Positions 1 through 5,690 of a stretch of 6,731 nucleotides of DNA are shown here, piece by piece. Source of the DNA: Nitrospirota bacterium. GTDB taxonomy: Bacteria > Nitrospinota > Nitrospinia > Nitrospinales > Nitrospinaceae. The DNA lies in contig QIDN01000471.1 in assembly GCA_003229345.1 (NCBI GenBank), forward strand, positions 1-6,731, read 5' to 3'. Made by a program: the position numbers and the translations under genes. Under the pieces are notes generated by a model that saw nothing but the letters and a program-made list of their open reading frames with translations, did no database searches and was not told the origin of the DNA. The first letter of the stretch is position 1, and every line of letters begins with the position of its first letter.

Positions 1-91
1 GTTTGTTGACGTGGACATCTCTTGGATGACCGTAGGCAGAAACTGAAAATAATATCAAAATGATAATGCTAATCATGCATGTTTTCTTCAT
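1..91 (-). CDS. N-terminus of an unidentified secreted protein (partial, runs off left edge)
   Basis: Reading leftward from ATG at 91-89 gives 30 codons with no stop before the window edge. The peptide is a textbook Sec signal: Met-Lys-Lys-Thr, then a hydrophobic run (about residues 5-17, rich in Ile and Leu), then Ser-Val-Ser-Ala-Tyr-Gly at residues 16-21, which offers signal peptidase I sites after Ala19 or Gly21. The mature part would begin near His-Pro-Arg-Asp. A Shine-Dalgarno GGAG lies on the minus strand at 100-97, five bases before the ATG, and fixes the start. The gene diverges from the ADP-ribosylglycohydrolase-like gene at 229. Too little mature sequence is present to name a family. 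That it is a real exported protein is well supported; its role is unknown. Confidence 0.65.
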   Translation of the reverse strand, partial: MKKTCMISIIILILFSVSAYGHPRDVHVNK

Positions 92-228
92 GGAGTCTCC
101 AGGAAAAATTACCGAACTTCCATTCAGTATAAAATATTGGTTGGAGTTTTGGGTGAGTAAAATTCAAAGAGATAAACCATACAGGAATCTAGCAATGGGG
201 GTTTGTTTCGTGATATCTTTCACGGATT
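92..228. other. Divergent intergenic region
   Basis: This AT-rich spacer separates the minus-strand secreted-protein gene from the plus-strand ADP-ribosylglycohydrolase-like gene and should hold both promoters. TATA-like hexamers occur near 128-135 on both strands (TATAAA on plus, TATACT on minus), but neither has a convincing -35 box at 16-18 bp. No sigma-54 element and no strong Shine-Dalgarno were seen just before the ATG at 229. Confidence 0.4.
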
Positions 229-1545
229 ATGAGTGATCTTCATGACAAAATTCTGGGAAGCTGGATGGGTATGGCTATCGGCGATGCGCTGGGGCAATCG
301 GTGAAGGGCCTTAAGCCGGAGACGGTGAAGCAGTATTTCAAGCAGGTCGACCGCTATCATGACGTCCGGCCTTACATTGGAAAAGGCATCAAGCAGTACC
401 GCATGGCCGGACTGTACGGTGTGCAGACGCAACGCGCGTTGGCGGTGTGCGACTCTCTCCTGAAAACCAAAAAACCGAACGGCGAGGACTTGTCCGATTT
501 ACTGGTGCGGTTGAGCGCCCACGGACCGGAAAACTATTTCGGCATGTTCCGGCGGCCGGAAGGATGTTTTTATAAAAGTGTGAAGGACCTTCCTAATCGT
601 TCCGAGCCGTTGCAGGCGGATCAGGCGTCGGCCTATGCCTGTTATTTTTCGATGGCGATACCGCTGGCCCTATATCAGCAGAGACCGTCCAAGACGTTGA
701 TGCAGTATTGTATCGATGCGGCGTTGTTGTTGAGCCGCCACCCGTGGGAAGTTGTCGGGTCTGCGGTGACCGGATTTATCACGGCGCGTCTTTTGAATGA
801 AGAAGGGTTGCCCGAAGGCGCCGCCTTGTTGAAAGAGGCGGCGGAATTCTGTGAAACGGCGGAGGCGTGGTATCGCGAAAATTACCCTGACCGTTTTACA
901 TTGGCGGAAAAAAATCCGGAAGCGATGAGCCGCACGTTGAGCGATCTGGCGGATCAATATTCGAAAGGCGAGCGAGAAGGATTACCCGCCTGGATTTGTA
1001 ACAACGCGTCTTCTTATATCAAAACAGAAATTGTGCACGCAACGCAGGGGCATGCGTTGACGATTCTGCCGCTGGCGTTGGTGCGGTTGTTGACACCGGG
1101 TCAAGATTTTGCGAGCGCGTTGACCGGGACACTCAATCAGGGGAGGGAGGCGGACAAGCTGGGTTCATTGATCGGTTGTTGGGCCGGGGCGGTTCACGGA
1201 ATATCCGGTATCCCGCAGGCTTGGCAATCGAAGCTGGTCAATGGCAAGGAGATCAAGCTTCGCGGCGAGGCCCTGGCCAAGCGTAAAAAGGGGGTGGTGG
1301 GCAAGGATCTGCTGGATATGGAGCTGGGCCTGACCCAGAAGGAGGCTGAGGAGCGCCGTAAATATATGCCGAAAGAACCCACAAAATCGGCGAAAAAAAG
1401 CTCTGTTTTTGAAGATTTATGGCTGGAGGAGGAGGCTGAGGATACCTTGCCTCAGTTGAAGGAAGATCCCCGGCGCTGGCGGGAGTTTGAGCGCGATAAA
1501 ACCCGTAAAAAGCGGGATCGGCGGCGCCTCCTGCCCCCAGGCTAG
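229..1545 (+). CDS. ADP-ribosylglycohydrolase-family protein, probably catalytically degenerate
   Basis: The 438-residue product has the ARH/DraG fold signature. Residues 9-22 contain the Gly-Asp-Ala-Leu-Gly motif (Asp19), residues 61-78 align with the helix following the first metal site, and residues 280-330 match the C-terminal motif region through Ala-Gly-Ala-Val-His-Gly. Active members remove ADP-ribose from proteins or small molecules using a binuclear metal site built from a Thr/Ser-Asp-Asp triad and a C-terminal Asp-x-Asp-Thr/Ser motif. Here the Asp-Asp pair aligns with Val65-Gln66, and the second motif reads Glu307-Ala-Asp309-Lys310. Hydrolase activity is therefore doubtful. A binding, regulatory or altered-substrate role is an inference. 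From about residue 340 to 438 there is a Lys/Arg/Glu-rich tail ending in a very basic stretch, which is extra to the family core. The ATG start has only a weak ribosome-binding site; no better in-frame start keeps the N-terminal motif. Confidence 0.8.
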   Translation: MSDLHDKILGSWMGMAIGDALGQSVKGLKPETVKQYFKQVDRYHDVRPYIGKGIKQYRMAGLYGVQTQRALAVCDSLLKTKKPNGEDLSDLLVRLSAHGPENYFGMFRRPEGCFYKSVKDLPNRSEPLQADQASAYACYFSMAIPLALYQQRPSKTLMQYCIDAALLLSRHPWEVVGSAVTGFITARLLNEEGLPEGAALLKEAAEFCETAEAWYRENYPDRFTLAEKNPEAMSRTLSDLADQYSKGEREGLPAWICNNASSYIKTEIVHATQGHALTILPLALVRLLTPGQDFASALTGTLNQGREADKLGSLIGCWAGAVHGISGIPQAWQSKLVNGKEIKLRGEALAKRKKGVVGKDLLDMELGLTQKEAEERRKYMPKEPTKSAKKSSVFEDLWLEEEAEDTLPQLKEDPRRWREFERDKTRKKRDRRRLLPPG

Positions 1546-1557
1546 CGCCTGGAGGCA
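1532..1557 (+). other. Hairpin overlapping the stop codon of the ARH-like gene
   Basis: Bases 1537-1542 (CCAGGC) pair with 1547-1552 (GCCTGG) around a four-base loop, and after one mismatch 1532-1535 pair with 1554-1557, giving ten base pairs in all. The TAG stop lies at the loop. No T-tract follows, so it is not a standard intrinsic terminator. It could protect the 3' end or affect translation of the small reading frame that begins at 1558. Confidence 0.45.
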
Positions 1558-1737
1558 ATGTTGCAGGGGCTCATTTCCGCGATTGAAGCGTTATTTTCGC
1601 CTCTCATGGTTTTAAAGCTATCTGCGGCGATACGCCGCCGCCCCGTTCACAATCGGACCTCCCACAATCGGACCTCCCACAATCGGACCTCCCACAATCG
1701 GGCCTCGCGGAGCGGCCCGAAGTCCTTGAATTTTTAG
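1558..1737 (+). CDS. Possible small protein with HNRTS pentapeptide repeats
   Basis: An open frame of 59 codons starts at ATG 1558 and ends at TAG 1735-1737. A strong Shine-Dalgarno GGAGG at 1551-1555 lies only two bases before the ATG; a TTG at 1561 would have five-base spacing and may be the true start. The N-terminal part (about residues 1-22) is hydrophobic and could form a short amphipathic or membrane helix. Residues 23-29 are basic (Ser-Ala-Ala-Ile-Arg-Arg-Arg). Then come three copies of His-Asn-Arg-Thr-Ser and one His-Asn-Arg-Ala-Ser, followed by a short basic tail. The 15-bp repeat is free of stops in all three plus-strand frames, so the open frame alone is weak evidence. No family is recognised. 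Translation is possible but unproven; the alternative is a non-coding intergenic repeat. Confidence 0.25.
   Translation: MLQGLISAIEALFSPLMVLKLSAAIRRRPVHNRTSHNRTSHNRTSHNRASRSGPKSLNF
1648..1707 (+). repeat. Four tandem copies of a 15-bp repeat
   Basis: The unit CACAATCGGACCTCC occurs three times without change (1648-1662, 1663-1677, 1678-1692). A fourth copy (1693-1707) has two substitutions, A to G at unit position 10 and C to G at position 15. The unit is a multiple of three, so copy-number change would keep any reading frame. The changed base at 1702 forms a pair in the adjacent hairpin at 1699-1719. Confidence 0.95.
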
Positions 1738-1893
1738 GTTAAAAGGGCAAAAAGTCCTACCAATCTGTATCAAATCCCTTATACTTGGTTTAATACATTG
1801 AATCCTAAAAAGTTATACGACTCCGGCTCAAAGTGAAGAGCTTTCGGGAGTTGGGTTACCTGTTTCTATTCAATCCATATGAAGGAGAACATT

Positions 1894-2421
1894 GTGAGAA
1901 CCGGAAAAACGATATTTTGGGTCTTGTTAATGAGTTTGGTGGCCAGTGTGGCTGGTGCCCAGGAGAAGTCCACGGTTCCAGGGGAGCCCCTTGCTCCGGG
2001 TCAAATTGTGATTTTTGGAAACGTGTCTCCCGGAATGTCTTTGAACAGTGCCATTGTGCTGCTGGGAGTTCCCGACAAGATCAAAGTGGTTCGTGGAACT
2101 TCGGCGGACCGTGACAGTATCGAGATTACCTATGCCAGGCACGGTTTGGTGATGCGGGCCATGTCTGGGGGGTCTCAAATTGAGGGCATTGAAGTGAGGC
2201 CTACTTTTAAAGGAACGTTCAAGTCCGAAAGCGCGATCAAGCTGGGAGTTAAGTACGAAATGCTGATCGGTGAATATGGACTGCCCACTTCTTTGACTTC
2301 ACAGATGATGCGATATCCCAAGCGAGGTCTCTATTTTCAATTGAATAATGATCGCTTACTTTCGGCGAAGACCTATGCCAATGGCACCAAGTTGATGGAT
2401 GCCAACTTGATGAATCCCTAA
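1894..2421 (+). CDS. Secreted protein of unknown function with two BamE/SmpA-like repeats
   Basis: The start is placed at GTG 1894 because AAGGAG lies at 1882-1887, six bases upstream. The in-frame ATG at 1879 has no ribosome-binding site and would place that sequence inside the coding region. The 175-residue product begins with a clear signal peptide: Arg2 and Lys5, a hydrophobic core at about 7-19, and Ala-Gly-Ala at 20-22, with cleavage before Gln23. The mature part falls into two similar units. Residues 44-102 run from Pro-Gly-Met-Ser through Leu-Leu-Gly-Val-Pro-Asp to a Tyr-x3-Gly-Leu strand. Residues 114-162 repeat this as Leu-Ile-x-Glu-Tyr-Gly-Leu-Pro, then Tyr-x3-Gly-Leu. The pattern 'helix, LLGxPd, strands' recalls BamE/SmpA small outer-membrane lipoproteins, but there is no lipobox cysteine, so a soluble periplasmic protein is more likely. 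The family assignment is tentative. The gene is convergent with the LapA-LapB fusion gene. Confidence 0.75.
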   Translation: MRTGKTIFWVLLMSLVASVAGAQEKSTVPGEPLAPGQIVIFGNVSPGMSLNSAIVLLGVPDKIKVVRGTSADRDSIEITYARHGLVMRAMSGGSQIEGIEVRPTFKGTFKSESAIKLGVKYEMLIGEYGLPTSLTSQMMRYPKRGLYFQLNNDRLLSAKTYANGTKLMDANLMNP

Positions 2422-2453
2422 GAAAACCCTCAAGTTTTTTCTATGACGCTCAT

Positions 2454-2479
2454 CGGGTCGGCACGGGCGTGCCTTCCCG
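2454..2479. terminator. Hairpin between convergent genes, possible terminator
   Basis: Bases 2454-2457 pair with 2476-2479, then a two-by-two internal loop, then 2460-2464 (GGCAC) pair with 2469-2473 (GTGCC) around a four-base loop. It lies 33 bp past the plus-strand stop and 44 bp past the minus-strand stop, where a shared terminator would be expected. Neither strand has a T-tract directly after it, so termination is only suggested by position. A second imperfect stem (2510-2531, one bulged G) overlaps the stop codon of the minus-strand gene. Confidence 0.3.
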
Positions 2480-2522
2480 GAAGCGTTCACCCCGTCTTGA
2501 TGCCGCTATACCCTGCTGAAAA

Positions 2523-3839
2523 TCAGAGGGTGTGTTGTATGGCGGAATCGAGGCTGTCCCACGCCTGACACTCTGGACATATTCCGGACCATTGATCAAA
2601 TTCACTATTACATTGCCGGCAGACGAACCTGGAAAGTGAGGTTGTCAATTTTTTCAAGGCGGCGCGGGTGACCTGATCCGCCTTTTCCGCTTCGTGTTTA
2701 TCTTGGTGCGCCTTGATGAGAAGAAGGTGTGCAGGGATGGAAGGCGATGCAATACTCCACAAGGTTTGCATGGCTTCTTCCATTTTACCCTGATCGAGAT
2801 ACAGCCCGGCCAGGGTGAGGATTAACGTTTCCTTTTTAGAGTTCTGGGAAGCGTGCACGGCTTCCAGATACAGTTTGATCACCTCGCCCGGTTGTTCCGC
2901 TTGTTCATAGGCCTCCCGCAGACGCAGCAGGCAAATGTGGGAACCAGTGATTTCAAAGCCGGATTTCCAGGTTTTGATCGCCGCTTTCGAGTTGCCGTTT
3001 TGCTGGTACAGGTCCCCCAATTTTACGTAAGGGGGAAGCGACTTTGAGTTTTCCTTGATAGCCCGTTTCAATTCGGAAATTGCCGGTTCAATTTGCTGTT
3101 GGTCGATCAGTTCGCATCCCCGAAGGTAGGCAATTTGGCTGGAGTATTCTTTTTCCTGTTCAAGTTCTTGGGCGTTCGAGACATGCGACAAAATGGATTT
3201 TTGAATTTGCAGAACCAGATTCCAGGCGTTCTGCTTTCGGTAAGCTTCCCTCAGTTTACGAAGGGTGAATAGAGAATCGGGTTCCAGATGGCGGGCTTGC
3301 TTCAAAGCGTCGATGGCCTTGTTCCACTGGCCTGCAGTGGCGAAATCCTCCGCCAGGCATTGCAGCGCCTGAGGGTTGTCCCGATCGGCATTGACCGCTT
3401 TTTGATGTGCCTCGAGGGCTTGTACGGTTTTCCCCATTTTCCGGTGAAGGTTGCCCGATTGAATCAGGGAAGCGATGTGCTTCGGGTTTCCATCCAAAAT
3501 TTTCTTGAATAGGGAGAGCGCCTTGTCACTGTGCCCGCCTTTCAAAGCGTTTTCGGCTTTTTGGTACAGTCTTTCCCATTGTTTTCGTCGCCGGGTTTTG
3601 TTTTCCAGGGACCGGGTTTTCAAAAACCGTTTGAAGGCATTTTTGATTTGGCTGTAACCGGTGAAGAGAGAAGTCAGCAGAATTCCGATCAATACGGCAA
3701 CCAGCAGGAACACGGGTATCGGAAGGGGAACAGAGCTGTTCTGGGTCAGGTGGATTTCAATATCTCCCGGATTCAGGAATGTAAAATATAGGGTCAGGAG
3801 AGTGAAAAAGGCGAAAGTAATGATCAGTCGTAAAGACAC
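2523..3839 (-). CDS. lapB: LapA-LapB fusion: membrane-anchored TPR protein with a rubredoxin-type zinc site
   Basis: The 438-residue product joins two proteins that are separate neighbours in E. coli. Residues 1-75 match the LapA (DUF1049) domain, with two membrane segments (about 4-22 and 40-61) separated by a short polar loop, followed by a basic stretch (67-90). Residues 87-367 form about eight tetratricopeptide repeats. Residues 405-431 are a rubredoxin-like metal-binding knuckle with Cys407, Cys410, Cys421 and Cys424 and the typical Trp after the last cysteine, as at the C-terminus of LapB (YciM). In E. coli LapB controls LpxC turnover by FtsH and so sets lipopolysaccharide output; the same role is inferred here. 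The start is GTG at 3839-3837, with AGGGG ten bases upstream on the minus strand. The gene is last in the nadD-rsfS-dksA run, 94 bp after the dksA-family gene, so it may also have its own promoter. Confidence 0.85.
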   Translation of the reverse strand: MSLRLIITFAFFTLLTLYFTFLNPGDIEIHLTQNSSVPLPIPVFLLVAVLIGILLTSLFTGYSQIKNAFKRFLKTRSLENKTRRRKQWERLYQKAENALKGGHSDKALSLFKKILDGNPKHIASLIQSGNLHRKMGKTVQALEAHQKAVNADRDNPQALQCLAEDFATAGQWNKAIDALKQARHLEPDSLFTLRKLREAYRKQNAWNLVLQIQKSILSHVSNAQELEQEKEYSSQIAYLRGCELIDQQQIEPAISELKRAIKENSKSLPPYVKLGDLYQQNGNSKAAIKTWKSGFEITGSHICLLRLREAYEQAEQPGEVIKLYLEAVHASQNSKKETLILTLAGLYLDQGKMEEAMQTLWSIASPSIPAHLLLIKAHQDKHEAEKADQVTRAALKKLTTSLSRFVCRQCNSEFDQWSGICPECQAWDSLDSAIQHTL

Positions 3840-3933
3840 GTGGCGGTAGCCCCTAATAAATTGGTTTATAACAGTATACCCAATTTTGGCCTTCAGGTGG
3901 GATTTGGTCGGCAGGTGGTCTGGAAAAGCGGAT

Positions 3934-4329
3934 TTAAAAGGTTTCGGGTTGATCCGATCCGTTAGGTCGGGTGTTTTGCTGATCCTGCTCGATGGTATTC
4001 AGGCAGGCAACGCAATGCTGGGTAAAAGGGACCAATTTCAACCGGGCCTCGGGAATGGGTTTTTCGCATAATTTGCAGGTTCCATATCCGCCATTCTCGA
4101 TTTGATGGAGAGCCTCCTCCACCTGAATCAATCTTTCGCGGTCCTGCTCCCCGAGGTTGAGCAACATTTGCCGTGAAAAGGAGCGGGACGCCTCGTCTGT
4201 GATATCGGGAATGAGCTGGGTGAATTCTTCATCCTGGCTCGTTTTGATGGTTTTTTCGATTCCGCCCAGTAATCGGGAGCGGATGTCCTGCAATTTGGAT
4301 TTCATTTCCGGAAGACTTTTGTACTTCAT
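3934..4329 (-). CDS. dksA: DksA/TraR-family RNA polymerase-binding transcription factor
   Basis: The 131-residue protein has the DksA layout. A helical coiled-coil region (about 5-80) surrounds the tip sequence Asp42-Ile-Thr-Asp45-Glu-Ala-Ser, which keeps the two aspartates and nearby Ala that act at the RNA polymerase active site in E. coli DksA. It is followed by Gly-Gly-Tyr-Gly-Thr and a four-cysteine zinc finger (Cys85, Cys88, Cys106, Cys109). Such proteins enter the polymerase secondary channel and, with ppGpp, shift transcription during starvation. It is shorter than E. coli DksA (151 residues), mainly at the N-terminus, which is common outside Enterobacteria. All four zinc cysteines are kept, so it is the zinc-binding type. 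ATG at 4329-4327 is preceded by GGAG at 4344-4341, with a rather long 11-base spacer. It lies 20 bp after rsfS and is almost certainly co-transcribed with it. Assignment to dksA itself rather than a paralogue is likely but not certain. Confidence 0.88.
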   Translation of the reverse strand: MKYKSLPEMKSKLQDIRSRLLGGIEKTIKTSQDEEFTQLIPDITDEASRSFSRQMLLNLGEQDRERLIQVEEALHQIENGGYGTCKLCEKPIPEARLKLVPFTQHCVACLNTIEQDQQNTRPNGSDQPETF

Positions 4330-4349
4330 GTTTTCGATTTCTCCACATT

Positions 4350-4706
4350 TTATGAACCACTCATTTCAGCGATAACGGGAACATCCCCCCACAACCGTTC
4401 CAAATCGTAATGACTTCTTGTTTCATGATGAAACACATGGGCCATCAAATCGCCCAGATCCAGGATGATCCAGTTGCCGGTGGAATGGCCTTCCACGGCA
4501 TGCACCTTGAAGGGGCTTTGGTAGGACCGCTCCAGAATATTATCCGCAATGGCTTGCACCTGAACCTTGGACCGGCCACTACAAATCATAAAGTAGTCCG
4601 TCAAGTCGGTTCGGGTTCTCACGTCAAGAATGATGATGTCGGAAGCTTTTTTATCGGTAGCGGCATCCACTACCAATTGTTGAAGCTCGCTTAAGGGTGC
4701 TTTCAT
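4350..4706 (-). CDS. rsfS: Ribosomal silencing factor RsfS
   Basis: The 118-residue protein matches RsfS (Iojap/RsfA) over nearly its full length. It shows Lys-Ala-Ser-Asp-Ile (20-24), Leu-Thr-Asp-Tyr-Phe (35-39), Ser-x-x-Gln-Val-Gln-Ala-Ile-Ala-Asp (46-55), Val-Glu-Gly (71-73), Trp79, the Leu-Asp-Leu-Gly-Asp strand (82-86), His-Val-Phe-His (90-93) and Tyr-Asp-Leu-Glu-x-Leu-Trp-Gly-Asp (100-108). RsfS binds ribosomal protein uL14 on the large subunit and blocks joining with the small subunit, lowering translation under nutrient limitation. The ATG overlaps the nadD stop as ATGA (4706-4703) and no Shine-Dalgarno precedes it, so translation is probably coupled to nadD. The nadD-rsfS pairing is a widely conserved arrangement. 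Confidence 0.95.
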   Translation of the reverse strand: MKAPLSELQQLVVDAATDKKASDIIILDVRTRTDLTDYFMICSGRSKVQVQAIADNILERSYQSPFKVHAVEGHSTGNWIILDLGDLMAHVFHHETRSHYDLERLWGDVPVIAEMSGS

Positions 4707-5410
4707 TGAGGTTGCGGCCGGGGATTTGCTTGGTATAAATGATGGGCCATAATATACCGTTCAATTTCGGGTGGCAACATTTTTTTGACTGATAAACCGC
4801 ACTTTATCCTTTCCCGAATTTCGCTGGAGGATATATCGAGAGGCTTAATGTCACAAAAAATGAGGGTCTTTCCGGTCTCCTGGCACAGGTAGGTCCGGAC
4901 CTCATTTGCCTGCCGGTGCAACTGATAGGTAAAGGGGAGGTCGTCCATCATGGCTTGCAGGGTTTTAGGGGCGAGGTCGTTCGAGTAGCCGGGACGGGTG
5001 GCGACGGTCAGGTGAATTCCATTTAAGATTTCACGAACATTTTTCCAGGTCGCAAAGTCCCGGAAGGCATCTATTCCCAAAATCAAATACCATTCGGTGT
5101 CTGGGTGCTGGTTTTGGAGCGTGGTCAGGGTATTGATGGTGTAAGAGACTTCTTTTTGATTGAGTTCGATTTCCGAAATTTCAAAATGTGGATATGGAGC
5201 CAGGGCTTTCTTCAGCATGCTCAACCGATGGCTGGCATCGGTCGGGGGTTGGTCCTGCTTATGGGGGGATTGCCAGGCGGGAATAAACCATATCCGGTCC
5301 AGGTTGACTTTTTCCTGAATATCCCGAGCCAGACCCAGATGACCCAAAGTGATCGGGTCAAAGGTTCCTCCAAGAATGCCTGATTTTTCTTTGGGAGGGT
5401 TTTTCATCAT
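4703..5410 (-). CDS. nadD: Nicotinate-nucleotide adenylyltransferase NadD
   Basis: NadD transfers AMP from ATP to nicotinate mononucleotide to give deamido-NAD in the cytosolic NAD pathway. In the 235-residue product the N-terminus has Gly-Gly-Thr-Phe-Asp-Pro followed by Thr-Leu-Gly-His. Then come Phe-Ile-Pro-Ala with Ser-Pro-His-Lys, Ser-Tyr-Thr-Ile-Asn-Thr, Leu-Ile-Leu-Gly-Ile-Asp-Ala-Phe, Thr-Arg-Pro-Gly-Tyr, the ATP-site Ile-Ser-Ser-Ser-Glu-Ile-Arg and Leu-Pro-Pro-Glu-Ile-x-x-Tyr-Ile, which identify NadD rather than phosphopantetheine adenylyltransferase. The first His of the usual HxGH is Thr, as in the T/HxGH superfamily variant. The start is taken as ATG 5410-5408, seven bases after AAGGA; the preceding in-frame TTG (5413) and the following ATG (5407) are alternatives that shift the end by one residue. 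It is the first gene of the minus-strand run with rsfS, dksA and the lap fusion. Confidence 0.94.
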   Translation of the reverse strand: MMKNPPKEKSGILGGTFDPITLGHLGLARDIQEKVNLDRIWFIPAWQSPHKQDQPPTDASHRLSMLKKALAPYPHFEISEIELNQKEVSYTINTLTTLQNQHPDTEWYLILGIDAFRDFATWKNVREILNGIHLTVATRPGYSNDLAPKTLQAMMDDLPFTYQLHRQANEVRTYLCQETGKTLIFCDIKPLDISSSEIRERIKCGLSVKKMLPPEIERYIMAHHLYQANPRPQPQ

Positions 5411-5690
5411 CAACGAATCCTTATGCTCAAAACTTTACCTTGAAATAAAATTGAGCCCAAACAATTTACGGCAATCAACTCTATCATAGTTCCCATTTTT
5501 GTCAGTTTATGCCTTGGGACTTCGGGCTACGTATAATATTGGAATTAGGATGTCTTGAAATAAATCTATAACTGATTGATAAATCAAAGATTGTTGCTTA
5601 CAATGGAAGTTGGGGCGGAAATGGCATTTCCTTTGCATGGTCTAGGCTTATTGAGAGGCCGACTTTGGAAAGAAAATGAGGAGAGAGATA
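5411..5690. other. Divergent control region between nadD operon and first pilin gene
   Basis: This 280-bp spacer serves two divergent units. On the plus strand it holds the sigma-54 promoter at 5622-5637. A perfect five-bp dyad, TTGAT-AA-ATCAA (5576-5587), lies about 60 bp before the predicted transcript start and might bind a regulator. On the minus strand a weak sigma-70 candidate for nadD is CTGACA (5505-5500) with TAGAGT (5483-5478) at 16-bp spacing; it is speculative. TATAAT on the plus strand at 5532-5537 has no -35 partner. No gene was seen. Confidence 0.45.
5622..5637 (+). promoter_or_regulatory. Sigma-54 promoter of the first pilin gene
   Basis: The sequence TGGCATTTCCTTTGCA carries the -24 TGGCA and -12 TTGCA elements with the exact GG-N10-GC spacing that RpoN holoenzyme needs. 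The transcript should start near 5648, giving a leader of about 43 bases. Sigma-54 control of pilin genes, usually by an activator of the PilR type, is well established in several bacteria. The activator's identity and binding site are not shown here. Confidence 0.85.

Larger units (their letters stand above)
1546..1893. other. Intergenic region with tandem repeats and hairpins
   Basis: This 348-bp spacer holds a stop-codon hairpin, a perfect six-bp stem at 1624-1629/1633-1638 with a three-base loop, four 15-bp tandem repeats (1648-1707), and a six-bp stem at 1699-1704/1714-1719 that begins in the last repeat. It may include one small gene (1558-1737). From about 1738 to 1881 it is AT-rich and should contain the promoter for the secreted protein gene at 1894. 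TATACT near 1790 lacks a good -35 box, so no promoter is called. No RNA gene was recognised. Confidence 0.5.

Noticed and set aside
1253..1558. Minus-strand 101-codon frame opposite the ARH-like tail
   Set aside because: It is low-complexity Pro/Ala-rich, as expected opposite Arg/Glu-rich codons, and lies fully within the better-supported plus-strand gene apart from a few codons.
1648..1707. Repeat array as a CRISPR
   Set aside because: The 15-bp units are directly adjacent with no spacers and are too short for CRISPR repeats.
1790..1815. Possible sigma-54 promoter before the secreted protein gene
   Set aside because: A TTGG is followed by TTGAA at one base off the needed spacing, and the essential GC of the -12 element is missing.
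1833..2114. Plus-strand 93-codon frame overlapping the secreted protein gene
   Set aside because: It reads the signal-peptide region in another frame, has no ribosome-binding site and resembles no protein.
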